Counted from the first letter of the stretch, positions 8,707-17,783 are shown. The stretch is 64,000 nt of DNA from Acinetobacter sp. ANC 4173 (GCF_004331255.1 NZ_SJOF01000001.1:124001-188000), one strand, 5' to 3'. Numbers and translations: made by a program. Notes: generated by a model not told the origin, from the letters alone.

Positions 8707-9034
8707 AAACGCGTCCAAGCTGCGAAAAGTTTGGTTTCTGTAAGATAGTCAAATTTTTTAATTCTCACAAGTTTCAGTCTGTGCTGAAACTGTGTTGGAT
8801 TCTATATTAGCGTAAATTTTTCAATTGCATAGTAAAGATTTAAGACTAAAGCAATTTGAGTCTCAAGCGTCAATCATATACAATTTTTCAGTTAAAATGG
8901 GGCTGTAAAAGTGTGACTCTAGATTTTCTAGTAAAAATGCTGTTTACAGATAAACACCGATTGATTAGTTGCTATTGCCTATTTAAACTACATCAATCAT
9001 TAAGATATTTATGCGCATCATCTGGAGAATACGC
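8707..9034. other. intergenic region between recN and ppnP
   Basis: A 328-bp gap between divergent genes. It holds the recN promoter and palindrome near its left end. The rest is AT-rich and I see no further gene; a 96-codon frame through it overlaps ppnP in another frame and has no ribosome site. The ppnP promoter was not located with confidence. Confidence 0.6.
8742..8790 (-). promoter_or_regulatory. recN promoter with adjacent palindromic operator
   Basis: Read on the minus strand, TTGTGA (8770-8765) and TATCTT (8747-8742) are separated by exactly 17 bases, a fair sigma-70 promoter 36 bases before the recN ATG. Touching the -35 on its upstream side is a perfect 7-bp inverted repeat GTTTCAG-N6-CTGAAAC (8771-8790). 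It looks like a regulator binding site. Acinetobacter is known to lack a canonical LexA, so the likely binder is not obvious. Confidence 0.5.
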
Positions 9035-9358
9035 ATGTCAGCTCAGTTTGATCATGTATCAGTTATCAAAAAATCGAACGTTTACTTTGGTGGATTATGC
9101 ATTAGCCATACCGTTCAATTTGAAGATGGAACCAAAAAAACCCTAGGCGTTATTCTTCCAACTGAACAAGCCTTAACGTTTGAAACACATGTGCCCGAGC
9201 GTATGGAAATTATTTCAGGTGAGTGCCGTGTAAAAATTGCGGATAGCGAAGAAAGTGAATTGTTCCGTGCAGGGCAATCATTTTATGTACCTGGCAATAG
9301 CCGTTTTAAAATTGAAACAGATGAAGTTTTAGACTATGTGTGCCACTTAGAAGGCTAA
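9035..9358 (+). CDS. ppnP: pyrimidine/purine nucleoside phosphorylase PpnP
   Basis: PpnP (YaiE, formerly DUF1255) is a small cupin-fold enzyme that splits a broad range of nucleosides with phosphate. The 107-residue product shows the family pattern [18 protein letters not shown], then [24 protein letters not shown], then [16 protein letters not shown] frame continues upstream to 9011, but GGAGA six bases before the ATG at 9035 decides the start. It is monocistronic, with a strong terminator after it. Confidence 0.93.
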   Translation: MSAQFDHVSVIKKSNVYFGGLCISHTVQFEDGTKKTLGVILPTEQALTFETHVPERMEIISGECRVKIADSEESELFRAGQSFYVPGNSRFKIETDEVLDYVCHLEG

Positions 9359-9417
9359 GTCTAGGACGGATAAGCAAAGCTATTTTAACGAAAATCAGTT
9401 AAACTATGGCTTAAGTT

Positions 9418-9450
9418 AAAATCCTGTAAAGGCAACTTTGCAGGATTTTC
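9418..9450 (+). terminator. intrinsic terminator after ppnP
   Basis: AAAATCCTG and CAGGATTTT pair (9-bp stem with a 12-base loop) and are followed by CTTTTTTT. Confidence 0.88.
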
Positions 9451-9494
9451 TTTTTTTATTTTCTCCCTAACTTTTTGCTTACTCGAGGTTGTTC

Positions 9495-10247
9495 ATGGCA
9501 AAACCTGAATATTATTATGGCGTTCATTCAGTAGAGTCGCTCTTAGAATTGGAGCCTGAACGTGTTCTAACTTTGTTCACCTTAAAAGGCCGTGATGACC
9601 AGCGTTTAAAACGTGTACTTGAGTTGGCTGAACCTTTTGGTATTAGTGTGCAACAAACGGGTCGGGATCGATTAGAAAAAATGGCCGGCTTGCCGTTTCA
9701 CCAAGGGGTAGTGGCCGCTGTTCGCCCTAATCCAATTTTAAATGAAAAAGATTTAGAAGCCTTACTTAAGCAATCACCCAATTGTTTATTGTTGGGTTTA
9801 GACCAAGTCACCGATCCACATAACCTAGGTGCGTGTATTCGTACTGCGGCTGCCATGGGGGTGGAAGCTGTAATTGTGCCACGTGATCGTTCTGCAAGTT
9901 TGACTCCGACAGCACGTAAAGTTGCAGCGGGCGGTGCTGAAAAAGTTAAATTTATCCAAGTGACCAATTTGGCACGGACTTTAGCGCAAATTAAAGATGA
10001 GTTTAATGTGCGTGTGGTGGGGACCATGTTGGATGAAAAGGCTTTGCCATTACAGCAGTTCGATTTTACGGGAACCGCAGTATGTGTGGTGATGGGTGCA
10101 GAAGATACAGGCCTGCGTCCAATTACCCAGTCTCAATGTGATCAAACCGTTTATATTCCGATGGCGGGCAACTTACAAAGCTTGAATGTGAGTGTGGCAA
10201 CAGGCATGGCACTCTATGAAGCATGTCGCCAACGTCAAAGCGTTTAA
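9495..10247 (+). CDS. rlmB: 23S rRNA (guanosine-2'-O-)-methyltransferase RlmB
   Basis: RlmB is a SpoU/TrmH-type enzyme that 2'-O-methylates G2251 in the peptidyl-transferase P loop of 23S rRNA. The 250-residue product has an N-terminal substrate-binding domain (YYYGVHSVESLLE) and the three knot motifs: LDQVTDPHNLGACIRTA (about 104-120), MGAEDTGL (about 198) and NLQSLNVSVATGMALYE at the C-terminus. The ATG at 9495 has GAGG seven bases upstream; an in-frame TTG two codons earlier is less likely. Confidence 0.96.
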   Translation: MAKPEYYYGVHSVESLLELEPERVLTLFTLKGRDDQRLKRVLELAEPFGISVQQTGRDRLEKMAGLPFHQGVVAAVRPNPILNEKDLEALLKQSPNCLLLGLDQVTDPHNLGACIRTAAAMGVEAVIVPRDRSASLTPTARKVAAGGAEKVKFIQVTNLARTLAQIKDEFNVRVVGTMLDEKALPLQQFDFTGTAVCVVMGAEDTGLRPITQSQCDQTVYIPMAGNLQSLNVSVATGMALYEACRQRQSV

Positions 10248-10280
10248 TTTACTTTTTATTGCTTAGCATATTGTTTAAAG

Positions 10281-11198
10281 ATGATTTCACACCGCTCCCA
10301 AGGCTATTTGTTTGTTGCCATTACCATGTGTATTTGGGGCGGATTTACTTTGACTTCTCGCTTAAGTGCACAATGGCATATCAGTGCGTGGGATATCACC
10401 GCACTGCGTTTTGCATTGGCTTTTTGCATTTTAACGCCCATCCTCATTTATAAAAAAGACACTGCTTTTTTATGGCATAAACAACCGATCATTTTGGCAC
10501 TTATTGGTGGTGTGGCGTATTGTTTAACGTCATATAGTGCATTTCATTATGTTCCTGCGGCACATGCGGCGATTTTCTTGAATGGTTGTTTACCACTATG
10601 TACTGCAATTGCGGCGTATTTACTGTTTAAAGAACCTTTTGATCGCCATACGTGGCTAAGTCTGGCGATTATGCTGACCGCAATTGGCTCAATGTCTTAT
10701 TTGATGTATCAGGAAACAGGGGTTGCTTTTGGTTTTGGTGACTTATTGTTTCTCTTGAGTGCAATCTGGTGGGGAATTTTTACGGTTCTATTGCGGCAAT
10801 GGAAACTTTCTGCTTGGCATTCCATGGCAAGTGTGGCGATTTGGTCTGCGATTATCTATTTGCCGATTTATTTGCTATTTTTACCGAAACATCTGGATCA
10901 ACCAGAACCGATGCATTTGTTGTTACAAACACTGTTCCATGGCATTTTTGTGGTGATTGTTGCAACGCTGACTTACGTGGAAGCCATCAAGCGACTCGGT
11001 GCATTTAAGGCGGGCAGTATTGTGACTTTAGCGCCATTTATTGCCGCGATTCTGGCTGTACCTTTATTGCATGAACCGTTAAGTTTGGCAATTATGTGCG
11101 GTTTGTTGGGGATGGGAATTGGAGCTTTGCAACCGTGGCGCTGGTTGCGTAAAGATTCGTTACAAGCGCAGCTTGATCAGCAAAAGAGGTCATCTTAA
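10281..11198 (+). CDS. DMT superfamily (EamA) transporter
   Basis: A 305-residue membrane protein with ten hydrophobic segments in two EamA repeats of five. Repeat one covers about residues 8-145, repeat two about 150-290. Typical signs are ITMCIWGGFTLTSRL in the first helix, ALRFALAFCIL in the second, and YVPAAHAAIFLNGCLPL in the third. Substrates of such exporters are usually amino acids or metabolites and cannot be predicted here. It starts 33 bases after rlmB, and its stop codon overlaps the stop of the convergent coaE by 4 bases (11195-11198). Confidence 0.9.
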   Translation: MISHRSQGYLFVAITMCIWGGFTLTSRLSAQWHISAWDITALRFALAFCILTPILIYKKDTAFLWHKQPIILALIGGVAYCLTSYSAFHYVPAAHAAIFLNGCLPLCTAIAAYLLFKEPFDRHTWLSLAIMLTAIGSMSYLMYQETGVAFGFGDLLFLLSAIWWGIFTVLLRQWKLSAWHSMASVAIWSAIIYLPIYLLFLPKHLDQPEPMHLLLQTLFHGIFVVIVATLTYVEAIKRLGAFKAGSIVTLAPFIAAILAVPLLHEPLSLAIMCGLLGMGIGALQPWRWLRKDSLQAQLDQQKRSS

Positions 11199-11818
11199 AC
11201 GGACTGTTTTTGCTGTGCCATGCTTAAATAGTTTTGATGTAAAGGTTCAAGATGTGCATAAAGATGGTTGAGATGACCATCATTGAGCACAATATCATGC
11301 GCTAGCTGTTGTTTTTTCTTTCGTGGCATTTGTGCTTGAATAATTTGTTGGATCTGCTGAATACTTTGGCGATCTCTTTGACTGGCACGCTCAATTTGTA
11401 AGTCTTCCGATGCATCAATTAACAAGACACGATCGGTCAGCTCATGTTGATTGGTCTCTAGTAGTAGTGGTGAGACCAGAATCACATAAGGGCTGGTGGC
11501 ATTCTGCAATTGCTGAAGAATTGATTGTCGAATAGCAGGGTGGGTGATGCCTTCTAAAACTTTACGTGCATCGGCATGTTGAAAGATATGCTCACGCAAG
11601 GCTTTGCGATTCAGTGTACCTGTTTTATCGAGCACCCAGTCACCAAAGGCTGCTTGAATCGCATATAAGGCAGGCTGATTGGGTTCGACGACTTCACGCG
11701 CGACAATATCAGCATCGACCACTTGAATACCTTGGGTTTCAAACCAATGACTGGCAGCAGATTTCCCACTGCCAATTCCACCTGTAAGACCGAGAATGAA
11801 TGGGTCTTGCATACTCAT
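11195..11818 (-). CDS. coaE: dephospho-CoA kinase
   Basis: CoaE phosphorylates the 3' hydroxyl of dephospho-CoA with ATP, the last step of coenzyme A synthesis. The 207-residue product has the P-loop GLTGGIGSGKS at about residues 10-20, the adjacent VVDADIVAREVV substrate-binding stretch, and a lid region with RASQRDRQS. The start ATG overlaps the pilD stop as ATGA, so it is translationally coupled to the pilus genes pilB-pilC-pilD. Confidence 0.95.
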   Translation of the reverse strand: MSMQDPFILGLTGGIGSGKSAASHWFETQGIQVVDADIVAREVVEPNQPALYAIQAAFGDWVLDKTGTLNRKALREHIFQHADARKVLEGITHPAIRQSILQQLQNATSPYVILVSPLLLETNQHELTDRVLLIDASEDLQIERASQRDRQSIQQIQQIIQAQMPRKKKQQLAHDIVLNDGHLNHLYAHLEPLHQNYLSMAQQKQSV

Positions 11819-12675
11819 TGTCCTAGATAAACTTTCATAATTTGCTCACCCCATAAAAAGGCAACCCAACCTGCGATCGCAATATAGGGGCCAAAAGCAA
11901 AAGGTTGATTCTCTTTACGGACTTTAAGCAGAATAATTCCGATGATCGCACCGACCAGTGAAGACAGTAGTATGATCAAAGGTAACAGCAAGGGACCCAT
12001 CCAAGCTCCTAAGGCTGCCAGCAATTTAAAGTCACCATAGCCCATGCCTTCTTTACCTGTAATAATTTTAAACAGGTAATACACAATCCAAAGACAAAGA
12101 AAACCAATGATATAGCCCCAAATAGCACCGCTTGGAGAGGTATAAATTGAATAGCTGTTAATCCCTAGTCCTAAAGCAGCCAATGGTAAGGTATAACGAT
12201 CAGGTAAAAGCTGTGTATCGAAATCGATAAAAGTCAGTGCAATCAGAGTATAAGTAAGAATTAAACCAAACAGCATCTGAAGGGTTGGACCATAGATTGC
12301 GACGACTGTCAAAGCACAGATTGCAGTCAGTAATTCAATCAAAGGATAGCGAATACTGATGGGATTGCTACAGGTTCCACATTTTCCACGTAAAAATAAC
12401 CAGCTAATAATAGGAATATTTTGAAACCAGCGAATCGGGGTTTTACATTGTGGGCAGGTTGAAACAGGTTGGCTGAGACTGAGTTTTGTCTCATCCAAAA
12501 TAGTTTGTTCAGGATGAAGGAGTAGTTGACAGTCTTGACGCCACTCTTGCTCCATCATTTTGGGGGTACGGTAGATCACAACATTTAAAAAACTACCAAT
12601 ACATAAACTAAAAATCCCAACTGCGATATAAAGTGCAGTTGGGTTTTGAATAAAATAATCGAGTAAATCTTGCAT
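11815..12675 (-). CDS. pilD: type IV prepilin peptidase / N-methyltransferase
   Basis: PilD is an inner-membrane aspartic peptidase that trims leader peptides from type IV pilins and related pseudopilins and then methylates the new N-terminal residue. The 286-residue product has the cytoplasmic zinc module with two CxxC pairs (CPQC and CGTC, about residues 74-100), the methylase-linked N-terminal region FSLCIGSFLNVVIYR, and both catalytic aspartates (DFDTQLLPD and GYGDFKLLAALGAW). Several hydrophobic helices fill the C-terminal part. Its start is one base from the pilC stop. Confidence 0.96.
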   Translation of the reverse strand: MQDLLDYFIQNPTALYIAVGIFSLCIGSFLNVVIYRTPKMMEQEWRQDCQLLLHPEQTILDETKLSLSQPVSTCPQCKTPIRWFQNIPIISWLFLRGKCGTCSNPISIRYPLIELLTAICALTVVAIYGPTLQMLFGLILTYTLIALTFIDFDTQLLPDRYTLPLAALGLGINSYSIYTSPSGAIWGYIIGFLCLWIVYYLFKIITGKEGMGYGDFKLLAALGAWMGPLLLPLIILLSSLVGAIIGIILLKVRKENQPFAFGPYIAIAGWVAFLWGEQIMKVYLGQ

Positions 12676-13901
12676 TAAACCACAGAACCCATTTGGAAGA
12701 TTGGAAGATACATGGCAATGACCAGACCACCGACAAGGACCCCCAGAATCGCCATGATTAAGGGTTCCATCATTGAAGTTAAGCCATCGACAGCATTATC
12801 GACTTCATTTTCATAATGTGTCGCGACTTTATCCAACATGGCATCCAGTGCACCTGATTCCTCACCAATGGCAACCATTTGTACCGCCATAGAAGGAAAT
12901 TTATCCGTGACCCGCATGGCAAATTGTAACTGTTGTCCAGTCGCAACATCATCTCGGATCTTAAGCACTGCTTGCTCATAGACCACATTATTGGTTGCTC
13001 CAGCAGTTGATTCTAAAGCATCAATCAGTGGAACACCGGCAGCAAAGGTGGTGGCTAAAGTACGGCTGTAACGCGCGATAATGGCTTTATAAACCAGATC
13101 ACCAAAAATAGGGGCCTTTAATGCCGCCTTATCTAAAAAGTCGCGGAATTTTTTACTCCGCTTTTTCGCTTCAAGAAATGCAGCAATCAAAACACCAATC
13201 GCAATAATCAGAATAAACCAGTATTTTTGCATCCATTCCGACATATTCACGACCATTTGGGTAAAAGCTGGTAGGTCAGCTCCAAATGAACTAAATAAAT
13301 CTTGGAAAACAGGAACTACTTTGACCATCAAAATAATGGTGACAATAATTGCAACCACAATGACGGTGGCTGGATATTTCATGGCTTTCTTGATCTTTTG
13401 TTTCAGGAGTTCGCTTTTTTCTTTATAAATTGCGACACGATCCAACATAGTTTCAAGCGCACCTGATTGTTCACCTGATTCGACCAAAGAGCAAAATAAA
13501 TTGTCAAAGTGCTGTGGATATTTTTTTAGTGCACCAGCAAAAGTGTTGCCTCCTTCTACTTCACCTTTAATGCCTAAGACCACTTCCCTCATTGCGGGGT
13601 TTTCTAGACCCTCAGCCACAATTTCAAAGCTTTGTACCAAAGGCACACCCGCTTTCATCATGGTTGCCAATTGACGTGTGAAAATGGTGATATCCAGTGT
13701 GCTGACTTTCTTTTTTAACAAACCTTCAAGAATATTTTTTCGCTTTTCTCGAATGGTCTTAATGGCAACCCCTTGCTTCCGTAATGTGACTTTAGCTAAA
13801 GCCATATTCCGTGCAGGGAGTTCCCCTTTAATTTTTGCCCCTTTGCGGTCAACTCCTTCATAACTGAAGGTTGGCATCATCTGTGCTTTTTTGACAGCCA
13901 T
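12675..13901 (-). CDS. pilC: type IV pilus inner-membrane platform protein PilC
   Basis: PilC (GspF family) is the inner-membrane platform on which the PilB and PilT motors act. The 408-residue length is normal. Two homologous GspF domains are visible (about residues 75-200 and 275-400), each with a conserved FTRQLATMMKAGVPLVQS or YSRTLATTFAAGVPLIDA stretch, and three hydrophobic helices at about 175-200, 225-245 and 378-400. The N-terminus FSYEGVDRKGAKIKGEL is typical. AAGGATAAA before the ATG is the ribosome site, and pilB ends 28 bases upstream. Confidence 0.96.
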   Translation of the reverse strand: MAVKKAQMMPTFSYEGVDRKGAKIKGELPARNMALAKVTLRKQGVAIKTIREKRKNILEGLLKKKVSTLDITIFTRQLATMMKAGVPLVQSFEIVAEGLENPAMREVVLGIKGEVEGGNTFAGALKKYPQHFDNLFCSLVESGEQSGALETMLDRVAIYKEKSELLKQKIKKAMKYPATVIVVAIIVTIILMVKVVPVFQDLFSSFGADLPAFTQMVVNMSEWMQKYWFILIIAIGVLIAAFLEAKKRSKKFRDFLDKAALKAPIFGDLVYKAIIARYSRTLATTFAAGVPLIDALESTAGATNNVVYEQAVLKIRDDVATGQQLQFAMRVTDKFPSMAVQMVAIGEESGALDAMLDKVATHYENEVDNAVDGLTSMMEPLIMAILGVLVGGLVIAMYLPIFQMGSVV

Positions 13902-13929
13902 GCGTTTATCCTTATTTTAAATACGTACT

Positions 13930-15636
13930 TTATTCGCTGGTCACACGATTGACTTCTTGTAGTGAAGTTACCCCTTGTATGACCTTCTTCAAACCCGAAA
14001 TACGTAGATTACTAAACCCCAATTTTGCCGATGCTTCTGCAATTTGAATTGCATTACCATCTTCCATAATAATCTTGGATATTTCAGATGTAACTTTCAT
14101 TACTTCATAGATCCCCACACGCCCTTTATAGCCTTCTCGACATTCTGAACAACCGACAGGTTGAAAAATTTTGAAATCTGGCTGTTCTATATCTTGTTCG
14201 CTAAAGCCCATTTCTAACAAACTATTTTTTGGTACTTCAGCAGGTACTTTACATTGTGGACAGAGTCGTCGAGCAAGTCGTTGTGCAATTACTAAGTTTA
14301 CAGAGGTTGCGATGTTAAAGGAAGGGACGCCCATATTTCTTAAACGAGTCAGGGTTTCTGGTGCGCTATTGGTATGTAAGGTAGACATCACCATATGACC
14401 TGTTTGTGCGGCTTTAATCGCAATTTCAGCAGTTTCTAAGTCTCGAATCTCACCGACCATGACAATGTCTGGATCTTGTCGTAAGAAGGACTTTAATGCT
14501 GCTGAGAAGGTTAGCCCCACTTTATTGTTCACGTTAACCTGATTAATACCTTCCAAGTTAATTTCGACGGGATCTTCAGCTGTTGAAATATTGGTATCTT
14601 CTTTATTTAGAATATTTAGACCAGTATAGAGAGAAACCGTTTTACCTGAACCGGTGGGACCTGTGATGAGCAGCATCCCTTGTGGTTTTTCCAGAGCTTC
14701 CATAAATAAAGCTTTTTGTTCAGGTTCATAACCTAAGGCATCAATACCCAGCATTGCACTCGAAGGATCTAAAATACGCAGCACAATTTTTTCACCAAAA
14801 AGTGTCGGCAGGGAGTTGACACGAAAATCGATGGCTTTAGTTTTTGATATTTTAAGTTTAATACGTCCATCTTGAGGAACACGTTTTTCAGCGATGTCCA
14901 TTTGCGACATGACCTTTAAGCGTGAAGCAAGACGGTTGGCTAGCTGTAATGGAGGCGTAGCAATCTGGCGTAAAACACCATCCACACGGTAGCGTACACG
15001 ATATACTTTTTCATACGGTTCAAAATGTAAGTCCGATGCGCCCATGCGTATCGCATCAATCAATAATTTATTGATATATTTAACAATTGGAGCCTCATCT
15101 TCTTGAGGTTGATCATCGTTATCTTCTTGATTTGTATGCTCTTCATGGACATGCAATTCAAAGTCATCATCAAACTCGAAGGTACTTTTTTCGGCATAAT
15201 TTTGTTCAATAATTTTTTCTAATTTGTCATGTTCAACAATAATAGCTTCAATGCTGAGCTTACTATTGAAACGCATGGCATCCATAGCATCTATATGCGT
15301 TGGATTGCTGGTGGCTACAAAAAGTTGGTGCCCGCGTCGAAAAATGGGTAAAATGCGAAATTTGGTAATTAGTTTGTCTTCAACGACATCCCTTAAAATA
15401 TGTGCAGAGTCATAAGTCGAAAGATCAAATAAAGGCTCACCAAACTCTTCAGAAATTTTTTCGGCAATGATAATTGGTTTGAGTTTTAAATTCTCAATCA
15501 AATAGGGAACAATATCTTGGTTTGCTTTCTTTGCACTGCTAACAGCAGCCTGCATGTTTTCAGTAGAAACGATTCCATCTTCGACCAAACGGCGAATAAA
15601 ACCTGTGAATCGTGGAGAACCTTGTAGTGCTGTCAT
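13930..15636 (-). CDS. pilB: type IV pilus assembly ATPase PilB
   Basis: PilB is the hexameric extension motor of type IV pili. The 568-residue product has an N-terminal MshE/GspE-type domain (about residues 1-150), an acidic linker near 170, and the core ATPase: Walker A GPTGSGKT (about 325), an Asp box, Walker B with VGEIRD, a His box (TGHMVMSTLHTN), and a zinc tetracysteine (CPQC and CSEC, about 458-495). It heads the pilB-pilC-pilD-coaE transcript. Type IV pili in Acinetobacter serve twitching and natural transformation. Confidence 0.97.
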   Translation of the reverse strand: MTALQGSPRFTGFIRRLVEDGIVSTENMQAAVSSAKKANQDIVPYLIENLKLKPIIIAEKISEEFGEPLFDLSTYDSAHILRDVVEDKLITKFRILPIFRRGHQLFVATSNPTHIDAMDAMRFNSKLSIEAIIVEHDKLEKIIEQNYAEKSTFEFDDDFELHVHEEHTNQEDNDDQPQEDEAPIVKYINKLLIDAIRMGASDLHFEPYEKVYRVRYRVDGVLRQIATPPLQLANRLASRLKVMSQMDIAEKRVPQDGRIKLKISKTKAIDFRVNSLPTLFGEKIVLRILDPSSAMLGIDALGYEPEQKALFMEALEKPQGMLLITGPTGSGKTVSLYTGLNILNKEDTNISTAEDPVEINLEGINQVNVNNKVGLTFSAALKSFLRQDPDIVMVGEIRDLETAEIAIKAAQTGHMVMSTLHTNSAPETLTRLRNMGVPSFNIATSVNLVIAQRLARRLCPQCKVPAEVPKNSLLEMGFSEQDIEQPDFKIFQPVGCSECREGYKGRVGIYEVMKVTSEISKIIMEDGNAIQIAEASAKLGFSNLRISGLKKVIQGVTSLQEVNRVTSE

Positions 15637-15916
15637 TCGCTTAATGCCTACTTCAATTAAATTGTTTATAATTGGTATCGTAAAATTATACTTTTGTTGT
15701 ATAAAAATACCATATCTGAAAGTGTTGTGTTTCGCTAACTATTAATCAAAAGCATGAACCAGTTTAATGAAACTGATATTTTTTGCCATTTTAATGGCTG
15801 AAAAAAATATAAAAAAGTGAAGTTAATACTAAACTGTCAAGAAAATTATCTTCTCAATAAAGAATTCCGTGTAGAATGTCGCCGTTTAAATCAATTGTTT
15901 TGTGAATGGGTTAAGT

Positions 15917-16708
15917 ATGTCGGATTCGACGATCACACCTTGGGTTGTAGGGAATTGGAAAATGAATCCAATACAGGTGAATGCCAAACAACTTATAAAT
16001 GAATTTAAAGAATTATTGAACAAGAATGAAATTTCTCCAGCGCAATGTCATTTGGCGGTTGCACCGATTTCAATCGCATTACATCTCGTAAAAGACGAAT
16101 TAAAACAAGCGAGCTGTACTGTTCATGTGGTTGCGCAAGATGTTTCTCGTATGGCGGGAACTGGGGCGTATACAGGCGAAGTCAGTGCCACTTTATTAAA
16201 AGATAGTGCAATTGAACATGTATTGATTGGTCACTCTGAGCGCCGTGAATTTTTTGGTGATAATCCACAAGTCATTCGCGAGAAAGTAAAGCATGCATTG
16301 GCAGAAGGTTTAACGGTCATTTATTGTGTCGGTGAAAGCCTTGAACAGCGAGAGAATGGTCAAGCTGATCAAGTGGTATTACAGCAGATCTGTGACATTG
16401 CAAGTTGCGTTACAGCAGAGCAGTGGCAGCAGATTGTGATTGCTTATGAGCCAATTTGGGCCATTGGTACCGGGAAGACCGCATCACCAGAAGATGCACA
16501 AAACATGCATGCTAAAATTCGTGAAGGTTTAAAACAGCTCACAACACTGGGTAGCACAATGCCAATTTTATATGGTGGTAGTGTTAAGCCAGAAAATGCA
16601 GTAGAGTTAGCGGCCTGTCCAGATATTAATGGCGCCTTAGTGGGTGGAGCATCTTTGAATGCTGCATCTTTTTATCAAATCGCTCAGGCCTTTGCGCATA
16701 CAAAATAA
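15917..16708 (+). CDS. tpiA: triosephosphate isomerase
   Basis: TpiA interconverts dihydroxyacetone phosphate and glyceraldehyde-3-phosphate in glycolysis and gluconeogenesis. The 263-residue product keeps all key residues: the substrate Lys in VVGNWKMNP, the catalytic His in [10 protein letters not shown], the catalytic Glu in [11 protein letters not shown] with its flexible loop, and GGSVKPEN near the C-terminus. The frame extends to a GTG at 15902, but the ATG at 15917 gives the typical length. It leads into secG, 13 bases downstream. Confidence 0.97.
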   Translation: MSDSTITPWVVGNWKMNPIQVNAKQLINEFKELLNKNEISPAQCHLAVAPISIALHLVKDELKQASCTVHVVAQDVSRMAGTGAYTGEVSATLLKDSAIEHVLIGHSERREFFGDNPQVIREKVKHALAEGLTVIYCVGESLEQRENGQADQVVLQQICDIASCVTAEQWQQIVIAYEPIWAIGTGKTASPEDAQNMHAKIREGLKQLTTLGSTMPILYGGSVKPENAVELAACPDINGALVGGASLNAASFYQIAQAFAHTK

Positions 16709-16721
16709 CGAGGAGTTCATC

Positions 16722-17051
16722 ATGCATACTTTTGTGCTGGTGGTGCATATTATTCTTGCCGTGTTAATGATTGGCTTGATTCTTGTACAGCATGGTAAGG
16801 GCGCAGATGCAGGTGCCTCTTTTGGTGGCGGTGGCGCTGCAACAGTTTTTGGTGCGTCAGGTTCAGGTAACTTCTTAACACGCCTAACCGCGATTTTGAC
16901 AGCCTTATTCTTTATTACCAGTTTAACGCTGGCAGTATTTGCAAAACAGCAAACCACAGAAGCGTATAGCTTGAAATCTGTACAGACGACAGCACCTGCA
17001 ACAACCAATTCGGGTGAAACTTCGCCAGCTGCACCTAAAACGAGCGAATAA
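16722..17051 (+). CDS. secG: preprotein translocase subunit SecG
   Basis: SecG is the small helper subunit of the SecYEG channel in the inner membrane. The 109-residue product has two hydrophobic helices (about residues 2-23 and 51-73) joined by the family's glycine-rich GADAGASFGGGGAATVFG loop, and a Thr/Ala/Pro-rich tail. AGGAG nine bases before the ATG decides the start; the open frame continues further upstream into tpiA but has no start signal. The tpiA-secG-tRNA-Leu order is conserved from E. coli-like genomes for the secG-tRNA part. Confidence 0.96.
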   Translation: MHTFVLVVHIILAVLMIGLILVQHGKGADAGASFGGGGAATVFGASGSGNFLTRLTAILTALFFITSLTLAVFAKQQTTEAYSLKSVQTTAPATTNSGETSPAAPKTSE

Positions 17052-17104
17052 TTAGAATTAATCCTTTCTTTTTTGTGGCGATGCTACTAGAATGCGTCAC
17101 AGCT

Positions 17105-17189
17105 GCGGTGGTGGTGGAATTGGTAGACACGCTACCTTGAGGTGGTAGTGCTTTCGGGCGTGGGGGTTCAAGTCCCCCCTTCCGCACCA
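17105..17189 (+). tRNA. tRNA-Leu(GAG)
   Basis: An 85-nt class II tRNA with encoded CCA. The anticodon loop TTGAGGT gives anticodon GAG (codons CUC and CUU), on the stem CTACC/GGTAG. D arm GTG/CAC, a long variable arm and T stem GGGGG/CCCCC are intact. The acceptor stem is imperfect: GCGGTGG against CTTCCGC has a T-T mismatch at pair 5-68 and a G-T at 6-67. It sits 53 bases after secG, like leuU in E. coli. Confidence 0.95.
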
Positions 17190-17237
17190 ACTTATGAATC
17201 CAGAAGATTAAGTTGGTGTATGCGGCAAATCTGTTGA

Positions 17238-17314
<77 letters not shown>

Positions 17315-17320
17315 ATCAAC

Positions 17321-17347
17321 CTTATTTTAGGAGCAAACTAAAATAAG
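17321..17347. other. perfect hairpin between initiator tRNA copies 1 and 2
   Basis: CTTATTTTAG (17321-17330) and CTAAAATAAG (17338-17347) form a perfect 10-bp stem with a 7-nt loop. No T-run follows, so it is more likely a processing signal or weak terminator than a full intrinsic terminator. Confidence 0.5.
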
Positions 17348-17385
17348 TAATTTAAGTGATTAAATTAAGAGATTTTGCGTTTTGA

Positions 17386-17462
<77 letters not shown>

Positions 17463-17515
17463 ATTTGATTTAGGTGCAACTAAGTCAGAGCAGGTATGAA
17501 GTATTTATATTTAGA

Positions 17516-17544
17516 TTGAAAAATATTTCATATTTGTATATAAT
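17516..17544 (+). promoter_or_regulatory. sigma-70 promoter for the third initiator tRNA
   Basis: TTGAAA (17516-17521), a 17-base spacer and a consensus TATAAT (17539-17544) lie 14 bases before the third initiator tRNA. The start would be near 17551. It may also feed the rimP-nusA-infB-rbfA operon by read-through. Confidence 0.75.
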
Positions 17545-17557
17545 TTTTGCACGTTGA

Positions 17558-17634
<77 letters not shown>

Positions 17635-17641
17635 AGTTTCT

Positions 17642-17673
17642 AAAAGAGGCTCACAACAAGGTGGGCCTTTTTG
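17642..17673 (+). terminator. terminator 1 after the initiator tRNAs
   Basis: AGGCTCAC (17647-17654) pairs with GTGGGCCT (17661-17668, one wobble) and runs into a T-run. It starts 12 bases after the tRNA end. Confidence 0.7.
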
Positions 17674-17705
17674 CACAGTGGACATTGGTTTTCTGTGTAA
17701 TAATT

Positions 17706-17726
17706 GGGGCGATTGCGCCCTTTTTT
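17706..17726 (+). terminator. terminator 2 in tandem, before rimP
   Basis: GGGCG, a 4-nt loop and CGCCC are followed by six T's. Together with the first terminator it should limit read-through from the tRNAs into rimP. Confidence 0.7.
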
Positions 17727-17754
17727 ATTGGCTATCGTGTAGTGTCGACATCAA

Positions 17755-17783
17755 TTGGTCAAATAGTCATGCTTCACTGTAGT
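17755..17783 (+). promoter_or_regulatory. possible weak promoter for rimP
   Basis: TTGGTC and TGTAGT are 17 bases apart, after the tandem terminators and 55 bases before rimP. Both boxes match the consensus only in part. Confidence 0.3.

Noticed and set aside
8856..9146. 96-codon plus-strand frame before ppnP
   Set aside because: It overlaps ppnP in another frame, has no ribosome site, and the ppnP frame is clearly the real one.
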